The notes beneath the pieces are model-generated. The model worked only from the letters and a program-made list of their open reading frames with translations, made no database searches and had not been told where the DNA came from. Shown piece by piece: positions 7,578 through 16,561 of a stretch of 64,000 nt of DNA. The translations under genes were made by a program, and so were the position numbers. Position 1 is the stretch's first letter; each line of letters opens with the position of its first letter. Where the stretch lies: NCBI RefSeq assembly GCF_014083985.1, contig NZ_CP046907.1, forward strand, positions 5,280,501 to 5,344,500, read 5' to 3'. The DNA is from Streptomyces sp. SCUT-3. GTDB lineage: Bacteria > Actinomycetota > Actinomycetes > Streptomycetales > Streptomycetaceae.

Positions 7578-7583
7578 TAGGTT
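7578..7583 (+). promoter_or_regulatory. -10 box TAGGTT, leaderless TIGR02611 gene
   Basis: TAGGTT ends six bases before ATG 7590, without a ribosome site. It lies in the divergent region shared with ssgB. Confidence 0.5.
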
Positions 7584-7589
7584 TGGGGC

Positions 7590-8039
7590 ATGACTGCGGA
7601 GAGTGATCGGCGGGTGGTGCCTGTGGGAGAAACCGAGACGGGGAGGCCCGAGGAGGTCGAGGGGGTGGCGAAGATCGAGAAGGTCCACGGCTCGCGCGCG
7701 CCACTGATCGTCCGCCGGTATCCGGCGCTGCACATGACCTGGCAGATCGGCGTCTTCCTGGTGGGGGTCGCCATCATCGTCGCCGGCCTGGCCATGCTGG
7801 TGCTGCCGGGGCCGGGCTGGGTGGCGATCTTCCTCGGGCTGGCCGTACTGGGCACCGAGTTCGTCTGGGCGCAGCGGGTGCTGCGCTGGACGAAGAAGCA
7901 GGCCCAGAAGGCGGCGGGCAAGGCCCTGGACCCCCGGGTGCGGCGGCGCAACACGATCGTCCTGATCGTGGGACTGGTGCTGATCGCCGCGGGCGTGGGC
8001 ATCTACGTCCAGCAGATGGGCCTGCGTATGCCCTGGTAG
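7590..8039 (+). CDS. TIGR02611 family membrane protein (PGPGW motif)
   Basis: 149 residues. A hydrophilic N-terminus of about 45 residues is followed by two adjacent membrane segments around residues 50-90, containing LPGPGW (the PGPGW signature), an amphipathic basic stretch WTKKQAQKAAGKALDPRVRRR, and a third membrane helix at 125-142. This actinobacterial family has no assigned function. The -10 box immediately before the ATG suggests a leaderless transcript. It is adjacent to and divergent from ssgB. Confidence 0.85.
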   Translation: MTAESDRRVVPVGETETGRPEEVEGVAKIEKVHGSRAPLIVRRYPALHMTWQIGVFLVGVAIIVAGLAMLVLPGPGWVAIFLGLAVLGTEFVWAQRVLRWTKKQAQKAAGKALDPRVRRRNTIVLIVGLVLIAAGVGIYVQQMGLRMPW

Positions 8040-8087
8040 GGCCGTGCGGAGCAGGCCCGCGGGTGCGGTAGTGTTGTCCCCGCACCC

Positions 8088-8159
8088 GGGCGATTAGCTC
8101 AGTGGGAGAGCGCTTCGTTCACACCGAAGAGGTCACTGGTTCGAACCCAGTATCGCCCA
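8088..8159 (+). tRNA. tRNA-Val(CAC), copy A
   Basis: Cloverleaf with acceptor GGGCGAT/ATCGCCC, D arm TAGCTCAGTGGGAGAGC, anticodon stem CTTCG/CGAAG around loop TTCACAC (anticodon CAC), T arm GGTTCGAACCC, discriminator A; CCA not encoded. TAGTGT at 8069-8074 is a possible -10. Identical over all 72 bases to the copy at 11528. Confidence 0.96.
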
Positions 8160-8167
8160 CCCGGACC

Positions 8168-8203
8168 GAGGGGCCCGGAAGCCGCAAGGCTTCCGGGCCC
8201 CTC
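8168..8203. terminator. Terminator of tRNA-Val copy A
   Basis: A perfect 16-bp stem, GAGGGGCCCGGAAGCC / GGCTTCCGGGCCCCTC, closed by the stable tetraloop GCAA. It follows the tRNA by eight bases and also faces the stop of the converging membrane protein gene, so it may serve both. Confidence 0.85.
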
Positions 8204-8271
8204 GTCGTCGTGCCGGGCCCGTCGCCCCCGCACTGCCGGGACGCCGCCGCGGTGCCCCGGCACGGCGAGGG

Positions 8272-11200
8272 TCAGCGCATCCGGCCCAGGGCGGCCCGCA
8301 CCCGGCGCGCGTCGCGCAGCCGCTGCTCGTACCGTGATCCCAGGGCCAGGAGCAGGAGGCCGACCAGGGCGGGGACCACCCAGCGCGGCAGGGCGTCCAC
8401 CACCTGCACGACGTACGGGGCCAGCTCGTGCAGCACGTCCAGCGCCAGCACCGCACCGCCCAGCAGCAGCGGGGCCTGGAGCCGGTGGCGCGCGCCGACC
8501 AGCGTCACCACGAGGGCGGCGGCGCCGAGCAGCAGCGGGCGCAGCCAGTGCGCGTCGCCCCAGGCGGCGGCCAGGCTCGGCAGCAGGGTCACCGACAGGC
8601 CGGGCCCGTACGACGTCCACGAGGAGGCCGTGGCGTCCCTGCGCCGCCGCAGCGCGCCGACCAGCAGGGCGGGCACGGTCACCGGCAGGGTGTACGCCTC
8701 CGGGGCCTCCACGTCCCAGGCCGCCAGGCGCACCCAGCTCGCCGCCACCAGCAGGGCGGTCGCGGCCCAGGCCGCCCGCCGCCGGTCCTCGCGCAGGGCT
8801 ACGCCGCCCGCCACCACGCCGGCCAGCGCCAGGACCGTGGCCAGGGCCGTGGCGTCGCCCGCGGCCAGGGCCACCGCGAGCGCGGCCACCGCACCGGCCG
8901 CGCACTCCACGGCGGGCCCCGCCGGCTGCGCACGCAGGCGGAGTGCGAGGAACTCGCCCGCCGCGGCCACCGCGAGGACGGCGAACGCCGCCTGGTGGGC
9001 GGCCGCCCCGAGGCCCAGCGGCACCGCCCAGGCCAGCCCGGCGGCGCAGAGCACCGCGGCCGGGGCACCGACCGTGCGGGGGGCCGTGCGGGGCGCCGTG
9101 CGGGGGGAGAGCAGCGCCGTCCCGGCGAACACGGCGAGCAGCAGGCCCAGGGCCAGGTGGGTCATCGGCCGCTCGGCCAGGGACCAGGCCGCGGCCGTGA
9201 CGGCGAGCACCGCCCCCGAGGCCGACGCGGCCCGGGCCGGGCCGGTCGCCTCCAGGACCGCGGCCGCGGACAGCGCCACGGCCGCGAGCGCCACCAGCAG
9301 CACCACGGCCACGGCGTACGGGAGGTCGAGCGCCACCGGCAGCACCCCGGCGGCCCCGGCGGCGAAGCCGACGGCGCCGCAGCCGGCGGCGGTACGGGCC
9401 GCAGCGGCACGGGGAACCCGGGTGCGCAGGTCCGCGGCGCGGGCGCCGGGCGGCGGGGCGGAACCCTCCCCGGCGGCGGCCGGGCCAGGCCCCGCGGCCT
9501 CCGCTGGCAGGAACCGGCGTGCCGCGGCGAGGACCGCGGCGGTCACCGCCAGCACCACCGGCACCGACACGGACCAGCCCCGGGCCTCGACCCATGCGGC
9601 GCCCGAGGAGGTGAAGGCCCGCGCCGCGCCGCGCGGAGCGCCGCTCCACGGGTCCCCGGCCCAGGAGAGCGGCCCCAGCAGGGCGGCGGCCGTCAGCGGC
9701 AGCACCAGCAGCACGCACAGGGCGTGCACCGCGGCCGCGGCCGACCCCAGGCCCCCGCGGACCGGCCGGGGCAGCCCCGCGCGGGCGGCGGGCAGTGCGA
9801 CGGCGGCGAGGAGGGCGACCGCCCACCCCAGGACGGCGGTCACGTCCAGGCCCGGGGGCGTCAGACGGGCGGTGAAGCCGCCGCACGCCACGAGCACGGC
9901 CAGCCCCGCCGTGCCGGAGAGCAGCCGCGCGGCCACGGCGGAGGCGCCTGCCCCCGGTGCGCCCGCCGGCAGGCCCGCGGCCTTCCACCGCCCGGGGGCA
10001 CCGGCTGTCCCGGAGGCCCGGGGCGCACCGGGAACGCCGGACGCACCGGGAACGCCGGACGGGCCCGGGAGGCCGGGCACTCCCGGCGCGCCGGTCCGGC
10101 CGGACGGAGCGGAGGGGCCGGAGGGCGCCTGCCAGGGGGCCGGCCGGACGCCCGCACCGGGCGCCGGGGGCTCCGGGGCGCGCTGCGGCCGCAGCACGAG
10201 GCGCCACGCGGCGCCGAGCGCGACCGCCGCCCCCGCGAGGAGCAGACCGCCGCCTCGGGCGCTCCCGGCGAGCGTCCCGGCGGACGCCACCACGGCCGCG
10301 GCGGTGAGCAGCGCGGGCCCGCCGGAGACCACCGCCGTGACCGCCGCGGTGGTGCGCACCGCCCTGCCGCCGGAGCGGAAGGCCAGGACGGTGTCCGCGG
10401 CGGCCGTGCCGAGGAGGGCCGCGGCCCAGCCGGCGGCGTCCGCCCCGGCGGCCAGGGCCCACAACGGCAGCGGGAGCTGCGCCAGGCACACGGCGACCGG
10501 TGCGGGCAGCCGCAGCCCGCGCCGGGCCCGGGGCCCCGCGGCCGGGGCCGCCGTTCCGCCCGCGCTCTTCCCCGTCTCCTTGCCCCCGGTCCCGGTCCCG
10601 GTCCCGGTCGCGGCCGGGGCGAGGCGCGAGGTGAGGGCGCCGTACCCGGCCCACCCGGCGGAGAGGACCGCCGCGGCGCCGGCCGCGTACCCCGTGCCCG
10701 GCAGGTGCGGCAGGGCGACCGCGTGCAGTGCGTAGGCGTCCAGGAACAGCAGCACCAGGGCCAGGCAGGCGACGACCTCGGCCGTCGCGGCCAGGCCCCG
10801 GCGCAGCAGCAGCACCGGGGTGCCCAGGGCGACCAGGGTGACGGCCGAGAGGACCGCGGCCCGGCCGGCTATGCCCATGCTGCCCCAGCTGACGACGGTG
10901 AAGACCACCGCGGCCACCGCCAGCAGCACCCCGCCCAGGGCGAGCAGCAGGTTCTGCACGGTGGGCGCCGAGGTCTCGCGCTGAGTCCGCGCCGGACCCG
11001 CCCACCGCGCGGGGCCGACCGCGGCAGGACCGGCAGCGGGGACGGGGGCAGCGGTGCCGGGGGCGGCCGGCGGGCCGGGCGTCCGCAGGGCGGCGAGCAA
11101 CTGCGCGCGCCGTGTCAGCAGGCGGGTTCGCTCGGCGTCCATGCGGGCCAACGCGGTGTCGACGTGCCACAGTTCGGCGGCCTCCGGGCCGGCGAGCCGC

Positions 11201-11298
11201 AGCGCGCACGCAGGGCAGGCGGCCGGGCTGCCGGCGGGCGGGAGGGGCGCGCCGCACCCGGGGCAGCGGGACGGGGACGGCGGCGGGACGGTGCTCAT
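8272..11298 (-). CDS. Large polytopic membrane protein, SCO7613-like, with N-terminal zinc ribbon
   Basis: 1008 residues. The N-terminus has CPGCGAPLPPAGSPAACPAC, a zinc ribbon, then a helical segment with ALARMDAERTRLLTRRAQLL, then more than 20 alanine/leucine-rich membrane spans. A non-membrane insertion contains Gly-X-Y collagen-like repeats (minus strand across about 9990-10110). It resembles the streptomycete proteins annotated as SCO7613 C-terminal domain-containing membrane proteins, whose function is unknown. ATG 11298 is chosen because it begins just before the ribbon; the frame runs further upstream but that part is arginine/proline-rich noise. It is bracketed by identical tRNA-Val genes on the other strand. 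Confidence 0.82.
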   Translation of the reverse strand: MSTVPPPSPSRCPGCGAPLPPAGSPAACPACALRLAGPEAAELWHVDTALARMDAERTRLLTRRAQLLAALRTPGPPAAPGTAAPVPAAGPAAVGPARWAGPARTQRETSAPTVQNLLLALGGVLLAVAAVVFTVVSWGSMGIAGRAAVLSAVTLVALGTPVLLLRRGLAATAEVVACLALVLLFLDAYALHAVALPHLPGTGYAAGAAAVLSAGWAGYGALTSRLAPAATGTGTGTGGKETGKSAGGTAAPAAGPRARRGLRLPAPVAVCLAQLPLPLWALAAGADAAGWAAALLGTAAADTVLAFRSGGRAVRTTAAVTAVVSGGPALLTAAAVVASAGTLAGSARGGGLLLAGAAVALGAAWRLVLRPQRAPEPPAPGAGVRPAPWQAPSGPSAPSGRTGAPGVPGLPGPSGVPGASGVPGAPRASGTAGAPGRWKAAGLPAGAPGAGASAVAARLLSGTAGLAVLVACGGFTARLTPPGLDVTAVLGWAVALLAAVALPAARAGLPRPVRGGLGSAAAAVHALCVLLVLPLTAAALLGPLSWAGDPWSGAPRGAARAFTSSGAAWVEARGWSVSVPVVLAVTAAVLAAARRFLPAEAAGPGPAAAGEGSAPPPGARAADLRTRVPRAAAARTAAGCGAVGFAAGAAGVLPVALDLPYAVAVVLLVALAAVALSAAAVLEATGPARAASASGAVLAVTAAAWSLAERPMTHLALGLLLAVFAGTALLSPRTAPRTAPRTVGAPAAVLCAAGLAWAVPLGLGAAAHQAAFAVLAVAAAGEFLALRLRAQPAGPAVECAAGAVAALAVALAAGDATALATVLALAGVVAGGVALREDRRRAAWAATALLVAASWVRLAAWDVEAPEAYTLPVTVPALLVGALRRRRDATASSWTSYGPGLSVTLLPSLAAAWGDAHWLRPLLLGAAALVVTLVGARHRLQAPLLLGGAVLALDVLHELAPYVVQVVDALPRWVVPALVGLLLLALGSRYEQRLRDARRVRAALGRMR
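10024..10059. repeat. 2 x 18-bp perfect tandem repeat inside membrane protein gene
   Basis: CGCACCGGGAACGCCGGA occurs twice in a row. It encodes part of the Gly-X-Y collagen-like insertion of the membrane protein on the minus strand, suggesting that the insertion grew by tandem duplication. Confidence 0.75.
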
Positions 11299-11455
11299 AC
11301 CGGCCGAGTGTCCTCCCCGGGCGGGGGCGCCGCATGACGCGGGGTACTCAGGGTCTTCTGAGTACCCCGTCCCGGCGCGGAGCGCCCCCGCCGGGACGCA
11401 CCGGCCGGGACGCACCGGCGGGGCCGGGGGGCGGACGTGCCGCGGGCGGCGCCGT

Positions 11456-11485
11456 TTGAACACCGCGCCGTGATCCCTGTATTGT
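11456..11485 (+). promoter_or_regulatory. Promoter of tRNA-Val copy B
   Basis: -35 TTGAAC at 11456-11461 and -10 TATTGT at 11480-11485 with 18-base spacing, the best vegetative promoter match in the window. A short inverted repeat (GTGCCG...CGGCAC) lies in the leader before the tRNA at 11528. Confidence 0.65.
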
Positions 11486-11527
11486 TCACGTCGTGCCGGG
11501 GGAGACCCCGGACGGCACGAACCGCAG

Positions 11528-11599
11528 GGGCGATTAGCTCAGTGGGAGAGCGCTTCGTTCACACCGAAGAGGTCACTGGTTCGAACCCAGTATCGCCCA
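11528..11599 (+). tRNA. tRNA-Val(CAC), copy B
   Basis: Sequence identical to the gene at 8088-8159 (acceptor GGGCGAT, anticodon CAC, no encoded CCA). The flanks differ completely between the copies: different promoter, leader and terminator, so the duplication covers only the tRNA body. Confidence 0.96.
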
Positions 11600-11607
11600 C
11601 GCCCCGA

Positions 11608-11645
11608 AGGAAGCCCCGGACGCCACCGAGTGTCCGGGGCTTCCT
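11608..11645. terminator. Terminator of tRNA-Val copy B
   Basis: Perfect 14-bp stem AGGAAGCCCCGGAC / GTCCGGGGCTTCCT with a 10-base loop, nine bases after the tRNA. Confidence 0.8.
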
Positions 11646-11798
11646 CGTCTTCCTGCACGTCCCCGGCACCCGGTCCGCTCCCGGTCGCCTTCGTGCCCGG
11701 CCCGGCTGACGGCGGCTCAGGAGTTGGCAGGCCAGGGTGCCGGCCCGCATCCCCGGTGCTCCCGCTCCGTCGCTTCGCCGCGGGTCGGCCCGGATCGG

Positions 11799-11804
11799 TA
11801 CGAT
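11799..11804 (+). promoter_or_regulatory. -10 box TACGAT upstream of thrS
   Basis: TACGAT lies about 50 bases before the thrS start, giving a short leader with no tRNA-sensing structure that I can see. Actinobacterial T-boxes are known mainly for ileS. Confidence 0.4.
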
Positions 11805-11856
11805 TGCCGTTGCGCAGCATCCGCTGTCGCGCGTGCTTCCAGTCAGGAGAGATCCG

Positions 11857-13839
11857 GTGTCAGACGTCCGTGTGGTCATCAAACGCGATTCCGCCGAGCG
11901 GGAAGAGCGCGTGGTGACGACGGGCACCACCGCAGCCGACCTCTTCGAGGGGGACCGCAGCGTCGTCGCCGCCCGGATCGCCGGGCAGCTGGTGGACCTG
12001 GCCCGCCCGGTCGCCGACGGCGACGAGGTGGAGCCGGTCGCCGTCGACAGCGAGGACGGCCTGAACATCCTGCGGCACTCCACCGCGCACGTCATGGCGC
12101 AGGCGGTGCAGGAACTGTTCCCGGAGGCCAAGCTCGGCATCGGCCCGCCCATCAAGGACGGTTTCTACTACGACTTCGACGTCAAGGAGCCGTTCCACCC
12201 GGACGACCTCAAGCGCATCGAGAAGAAGATGCAGGAGATCGTCAAGCGCGGGCAGCGGTTCTCCCGCCGCGCGGTCACCGACGAGGCCGCCCGCGAGGAG
12301 CTGGCCGACGAGCCGTACAAGCTGGAGCTGATCGGGCTCAAGGGCTCGGCGGCCGAGGCCGCCGAGGGCGCGTCCGCCGAGGTCGGCGCCGGCGAGCTGA
12401 CCATCTACGACAACCTCGACGCGAAGACCGGCGAGCTGTGCTGGAAGGACCTGTGCCGCGGTCCGCACCTGCCGACCACCCGCCTGGTCCCGGCGTTCAA
12501 GCTGATGCGCTCGGCCGCCGCCTACTGGCGCGGCAGCGAGAAGAACCCGCAGCTGCAGCGCATCTACGGCACCGCCTGGCCGTCCAAGGACGAGCTCAAG
12601 GCGTACCTGGACTTCCTCGTCGAGGCCGAGAAGCGCGACCACCGCAAGCTCGGCGCCGAGCTCGACCTGTTCTCCTTCCCCGACGAGCTGGGCCCCGGCC
12701 TCGCGGTCTTCCACCCCAAGGGCGGCGTGATCCGCAAGGTCATGGAGGACTACTCCCGCCGCCGGCACGAGGTCTCCGGCTACGAGTTCGTGAACACCCC
12801 GCACCTCTCGAAGGAGCGCCTCTTCGAGATCTCCGGGCACCTGCCGCACTACGCGGAGGGCATGTTCCCGCCCATCCAGTTCGACGAGCAGAACTACCGC
12901 CTCAAGGCGATGAACTGCCCGATGCACAACCTGATCTTCAAGTCCCGGGGCCGCTCCTACCGCGAGCTGCCGCTGCGCCTGTTCGAGTTCGGGACCGTGT
13001 ACCGGTACGAGAAGTCGGGCGTCGTGCACGGCCTGACCCGCTCGCGCGGCTTCACCCAGGACGACTCGCACATCTACTGCACCAAGGAGCAGATGCCCGA
13101 GGAGCTGGACACGCTCCTGACCTTCGTCCTCGACCTGCTGCGCGACTACGGCCTGACCGAGTTCGAGCTGGAGCTGTCCACCCGCGACGACTCCGACAAG
13201 TTCATCGGCTCGGACGAGGAGTGGGAGGAGGCCACCGAGGCGCTCCGGCAGGCCGCCGAGAAGCAGAACCTGCCGCTGGTCCCGGACCCGGGCGGCGCCG
13301 CCTACTACGGGCCGAAGATCTCGGTCCAGGCCAAGGACGCCATCGGCCGGTCCTGGCAGATGTCGACCGTCCAGGTCGACTTCAACCAGCCCAAGCGGTT
13401 CGGCCTGGAGTACACCGCCGCCGACGGCTCCCGGCAGCAGCCCGTCATGATCCACCGGGCGCTGTTCGGCTCCATCGAGCGCTTCTTCGGCGTGCTGCTC
13501 GAGCACTACGCCGGTGCCTTCCCCGCGTGGCTGGCGCCGGTCCAGGCCCTCGGCATCCCGATCGGCGACGCCCACGTGCCGTACCTGCAGGAGTTCGCCG
13601 AGAAGGCCCGTGCCGCCGGGCTCCGGGTCGAGGTCGACGCCTCCTCCGACCGCATGCAGAAGAAGATCCGCAACGCCCAGAAGCAGAAGGTGCCCTTCAT
13701 GGTCATCGCGGGCGACGAGGACATGGCGAACGGCGCCGTCTCCTTCCGCTACCGCGACGGCTCGCAGAAGAACGGCGTGCCCGTCGACGAGGCGGTCGCC
13801 GAGATCGTCAAGGCCGTGCAGGACCGCGTGCAGGTCTGA
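11857..13839 (+). CDS. thrS: Threonyl-tRNA synthetase
   Basis: 660 residues, the normal length. Order: N-terminal TGS domain (residues 1-60); second additional/editing domain with HSTAHV near residue 74 and [10 protein letters not shown], whose histidines and cysteine clear mis-charged serine; class II catalytic core with [11 protein letters not shown] and [16 protein letters not shown] (motif 2 region) and the motif 3 region [15 protein letters not shown]-terminal anticodon-binding domain. GTG 11857 is six bases after AGGAGA and gives the usual start MSDVRV. The upstream in-frame extension lacks a ribosome site. Cytoplasmic, essential. A strong hairpin follows. Confidence 0.97.
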   Translation: MSDVRVVIKRDSAEREERVVTTGTTAADLFEGDRSVVAARIAGQLVDLARPVADGDEVEPVAVDSEDGLNILRHSTAHVMAQAVQELFPEAKLGIGPPIKDGFYYDFDVKEPFHPDDLKRIEKKMQEIVKRGQRFSRRAVTDEAAREELADEPYKLELIGLKGSAAEAAEGASAEVGAGELTIYDNLDAKTGELCWKDLCRGPHLPTTRLVPAFKLMRSAAAYWRGSEKNPQLQRIYGTAWPSKDELKAYLDFLVEAEKRDHRKLGAELDLFSFPDELGPGLAVFHPKGGVIRKVMEDYSRRRHEVSGYEFVNTPHLSKERLFEISGHLPHYAEGMFPPIQFDEQNYRLKAMNCPMHNLIFKSRGRSYRELPLRLFEFGTVYRYEKSGVVHGLTRSRGFTQDDSHIYCTKEQMPEELDTLLTFVLDLLRDYGLTEFELELSTRDDSDKFIGSDEEWEEATEALRQAAEKQNLPLVPDPGGAAYYGPKISVQAKDAIGRSWQMSTVQVDFNQPKRFGLEYTAADGSRQQPVMIHRALFGSIERFFGVLLEHYAGAFPAWLAPVQALGIPIGDAHVPYLQEFAEKARAAGLRVEVDASSDRMQKKIRNAQKQKVPFMVIAGDEDMANGAVSFRYRDGSQKNGVPVDEAVAEIVKAVQDRVQV

Positions 13840-13867
13840 CGCGCGGCCCGCGCGCGGAACGCGGGGG

Positions 13868-13904
13868 AGGGCCCCGGGGCGGAGGCGATCCGCCCCGGGG
13901 CCCT
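13868..13904. terminator. thrS terminator
   Basis: 16-bp stem AGGGCCCCGGGGCGGA / TCCGCCCCGGGGCCCT with a 5-base loop, 28 bases after the thrS stop. Confidence 0.75.
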
Positions 13905-13972
13905 CCCGCGTCCCGGGGCCGTCCCCGCCCCCGGCCGTCGCCCCGGCGGCACGCGACGGGGCCCGCGGGTCC

Positions 13973-13978
13973 TATGCT
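13973..13978 (+). promoter_or_regulatory. -10 box TATGCT, leaderless HIT gene
   Basis: TATGCT ends seven bases before ATG 13986, with no ribosome site; a leaderless start is the simplest reading. Confidence 0.5.
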
Positions 13979-13985
13979 GCACAGC

Positions 13986-14552
13986 ATGACCAGTGAGCCG
14001 GAACTGCAGATCGGTGTCGGGACGGCGGACGCCTTCCAGCGACTGTGGACGCCCCACCGCATGGCCTACATCCAGGGGGAGAACAAGCCGACCGGTCCGG
14101 GCGCGCAGGACGGCTGCCCGTTCTGCACGATCCCGGGGAAGTCCGACGAGGACGGCCTGGTCGTCGCCCGCGGCACCCACGTGTACGCGGTGCTCAACCT
14201 GTACCCGTACAACGGCGGGCACCTGATGGTGGTGCCGTACCGGCACGTGGCGGACTACACCGACCTGGACCACGACGAGACGGTGGAGCTGGGCGAGCTC
14301 ACCAAGAGCGCGATGACCGCCCTGCGCACCGCCTCCGGGGCGCAGGGCTTCAACATCGGGATGAACCAGGGATCCGTCGCCGGCGCCGGGATCGCCGCCC
14401 ACCTGCACCAGCACGTGGTGCCGCGCTGGGGCGGGGACACCAACTTCATGCCGGTCGTCGGCCACACCAAGGTGCTGCCGCAGCTGCTCGGCGACACCCG
14501 CAGGATGCTCGCCGACGCCTGGCCGGCCCCCGCCGCGGGCAGCGGCGAGTAG
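13986..14552 (+). CDS. HIT family hydrolase (AP4A phosphorylase/hydrolase-like)
   Basis: 188 residues. The histidine triad H139-L-H141-Q-H143 (HLHQHVV) is the catalytic nucleotide-transfer motif. Upstream, CPFCTIPGKSDEDGLVV and NLYPYNGGHLMVVPYRHVAD are the conserved FHIT-branch segments. Such proteins cleave dinucleoside polyphosphates or nucleotidyl conjugates; the exact substrate is not determined by sequence. Placement directly after thrS is conserved in streptomycetes as I recall, which is suggestive because synthetases make AP4A, but it is not proof. An in-frame ATG at 13974 lies within the -10 box, so 13986 is preferred. Confidence 0.92.
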   Translation: MTSEPELQIGVGTADAFQRLWTPHRMAYIQGENKPTGPGAQDGCPFCTIPGKSDEDGLVVARGTHVYAVLNLYPYNGGHLMVVPYRHVADYTDLDHDETVELGELTKSAMTALRTASGAQGFNIGMNQGSVAGAGIAAHLHQHVVPRWGGDTNFMPVVGHTKVLPQLLGDTRRMLADAWPAPAAGSGE

Positions 14553-14636
14553 CGGCACGCGGCGACGGCCCTGCCCGCCGCCGCGTGCCGGCCGCCGCGT
14601 GCCGCCGCACCCCGCCCCGGCGGCCGGCGGTCGCGG

Positions 14637-16277
14637 TCAGAGGCCGTAGTCGTCCGTCTTGCCGGGCTTGGCGTCCGGCGCCCCGCCGAGGGCGAACTTG
14701 TCGGTGTTCACCCCGTGCTCGTGCAGCACCTCGACGGTGGCCGCGTGCACCGCGCGCAGCACGGGGGTGACGGCGCGCAGGGCGTCGTCGGCCATGAAGC
14801 GGTGGTTCCAGGGGGTCTCGGTCCACGCGTGGCGCAGGCCGAACGGCTCCGGCAGCGCCAGCTTGCCGCCGATCTCGTCGAGGATGTGCGGGAACCAGGT
14901 GAACGGGGCCCGCACCGACAGCCGGACGACCTCGTCCATGTCCACCAGCGGCAGCTGGACGGTCCGCTTCTCCCAGGGCTTGAACGCCTTGTCCACCGAC
15001 TTTGTCTTGGCGGAGGGCCCTCCGGTGAGCTTCCCGGAGACCGGGCCGAGGGAGTAGGCGCTGATCTCCACGCGCAGGGTGTTGTACAGCACCGAGATGT
15101 TGACCAGCAGGTTGTTGACCAGCTTCCCGTCGTACAGGACGAACTGCACGCCCAGGTAGTGCCGCGGGCCGTTGTCGAAGTGCTGCTCGTTGCAGATCCG
15201 CTGCACCTCGAAGGGCTTGACCGAGTAGGCCTCGGTCTCCGAGCCGGTGGGCCGCTCGATCTTGTCGGCGCCCTCGCCCACGGGCACCACCACCCAGTGC
15301 CGGACGTCCGGCTTGGGGAAGCCGCCGGTGTGCAGCGGTCCGCGGTCCAGCTGCGTCAGCCGGTCCTGGATCGCGCGCGCCACGTCCCAGCTGCGGAAGG
15401 GGTCGATGCTCCCGGTGCCGGGGCGCGGCTCCAGGGTCTCGGCCATCTGCCACACGCCCCAGCGCGGGCCCATGCCGAGGATCCCCTTGCGGCCGGCGTA
15501 GAAGAGCACGTTGCTGTTCTGCTCGGCGCCGAGCCGGACGTACTCCTTGCGCAGCTGCTCGGCCTTGTGGTCGTTCGGCTTGGAGGGAACGGCCTCGGGC
15601 ACGGTGGCCGCGCCCGAACCGGCCAGCACGCCGCTCCAGCGCTCCCGCAGCACCCTGGCGGTTCGCTCGCAGATCTGCTTCGCCAGCAGCCAGCCGGCGA
15701 CCGGGGCCACCAGGACGAGGCGGAAGTACAGCGACCAGAAGCCGGTGAACGGCGGGACCAGCAGGAACAGGGCGGCGAACATCGCCACCACGAAGAGCAC
15801 GACCCCGCCCACCGCGCCCGCGCCCGGCCCGGTGCGCTTGGCAGCGAGGATCCTGCGCAGCTGGAAGGCGCCCAGCCACACCAGGGTGCCCGGCAGGAAG
15901 AGCACCGCGCACGCCAGCATGACCGCGGTCAGCCGGGAGTCGCGCTCGCGGCGGATCCGGGAGGCCGCCATGCAGTGGTCGACGACGGCCTTCGGGTCGA
16001 TGCCGAACGCCTGGACCATCTCCGGCCGCCCGGGGGCGAGGAGCCGCTTCTGGACGGCGCGGGAGAACGCCTCGCCGAGGTTGGGGACGAGGAGGCTGTA
16101 GCGGGCTCCGGAGAACTTGGCGTCGGGGTTGGCGGCCGTCAGCTCGTCGACCGGGGAGTCCCGGTAGGCGGCCGAGGCCAGCGCCTGGGTGGGCGCGGTC
16201 CCGCCCGCGCCGCCCGCCACCGGGACTTCCGCCCCGGGACTGAAGTCGAACATCGTCGCGGACAAGGCCGCCCCCAT
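14637..16277 (-). CDS. Conserved membrane protein of unknown function
   Basis: About 546 residues. The N-terminal 100 residues are soluble; two to three membrane segments follow (LTAVMLACAVLFLPGTLVW, GGVVLFVVAMFAALFLLVPP, YFRLVLVAPVAGWLLA, roughly residues 120-210); then a long soluble C-terminal domain of about 320 residues with LFYAGRKGILGMGPRWG, RHYLGVQFVLYDG and TWFPHILDEIGG. I do not recognise a catalytic motif. ATG 16277 is preceded by GTGAGGA; GTG 16289 is an alternative. It lies upstream of nothing on its strand and is separated from the EF-G paralogue by 284 bases in which I see no gene. Confidence 0.75.
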   Translation of the reverse strand: MGAALSATMFDFSPGAEVPVAGGAGGTAPTQALASAAYRDSPVDELTAANPDAKFSGARYSLLVPNLGEAFSRAVQKRLLAPGRPEMVQAFGIDPKAVVDHCMAASRIRRERDSRLTAVMLACAVLFLPGTLVWLGAFQLRRILAAKRTGPGAGAVGGVVLFVVAMFAALFLLVPPFTGFWSLYFRLVLVAPVAGWLLAKQICERTARVLRERWSGVLAGSGAATVPEAVPSKPNDHKAEQLRKEYVRLGAEQNSNVLFYAGRKGILGMGPRWGVWQMAETLEPRPGTGSIDPFRSWDVARAIQDRLTQLDRGPLHTGGFPKPDVRHWVVVPVGEGADKIERPTGSETEAYSVKPFEVQRICNEQHFDNGPRHYLGVQFVLYDGKLVNNLLVNISVLYNTLRVEISAYSLGPVSGKLTGGPSAKTKSVDKAFKPWEKRTVQLPLVDMDEVVRLSVRAPFTWFPHILDEIGGKLALPEPFGLRHAWTETPWNHRFMADDALRAVTPVLRAVHAATVEVLHEHGVNTDKFALGGAPDAKPGKTDDYGL

Positions 16278-16561
16278 CTTCCTCACCAACGCCCGGCCCG
16301 GTGTCCCGGAGCCGGCCCCTCGGACCCTGCGTCAACTCCTGTGCGCGCCGAACCGGTTCGCCGGAGCGCACACCTGCGCACAGCATTCCCGGCAGGCCCC
16401 GGCGGCACACCCGCGAACGCTGCGCGACCAGCCTAGTCACGGACCGGGGGCCGCCGGGCGGAGTCGAGGGGGCGCACGGCATCACGCGGCGTGCGCCCGG
16501 CCCGTCACCGCTCCCTCACCGCTCCCTCGCCGTTCCGTCCCCGCCCGGCGGCCCCCGGCCC

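Noticed and set aside
8102-11337. Long plus-strand open frames opposite the large membrane protein
   Set aside because: Arg/Gly/Pro/Ala-rich translations without motifs; the minus strand has the hydrophobic, conserved reading.
8088-11599. Integrated element between tRNA-Val copies
   Set aside because: No integrase, excisionase or replication gene is present and the G/C bias matches the surroundings, so only a recombination-prone layout is claimed.
11600-11856. T-box or other riboswitch before thrS
   Set aside because: No T-box sequence or antiterminator pair is visible and the -10 box leaves only about 50 bases of leader.
13086-13839. Second gene overlapping the end of thrS
   Set aside because: Other frames here are basic low-complexity translations; the synthetase frame is continuous with conserved anticodon-domain residues.
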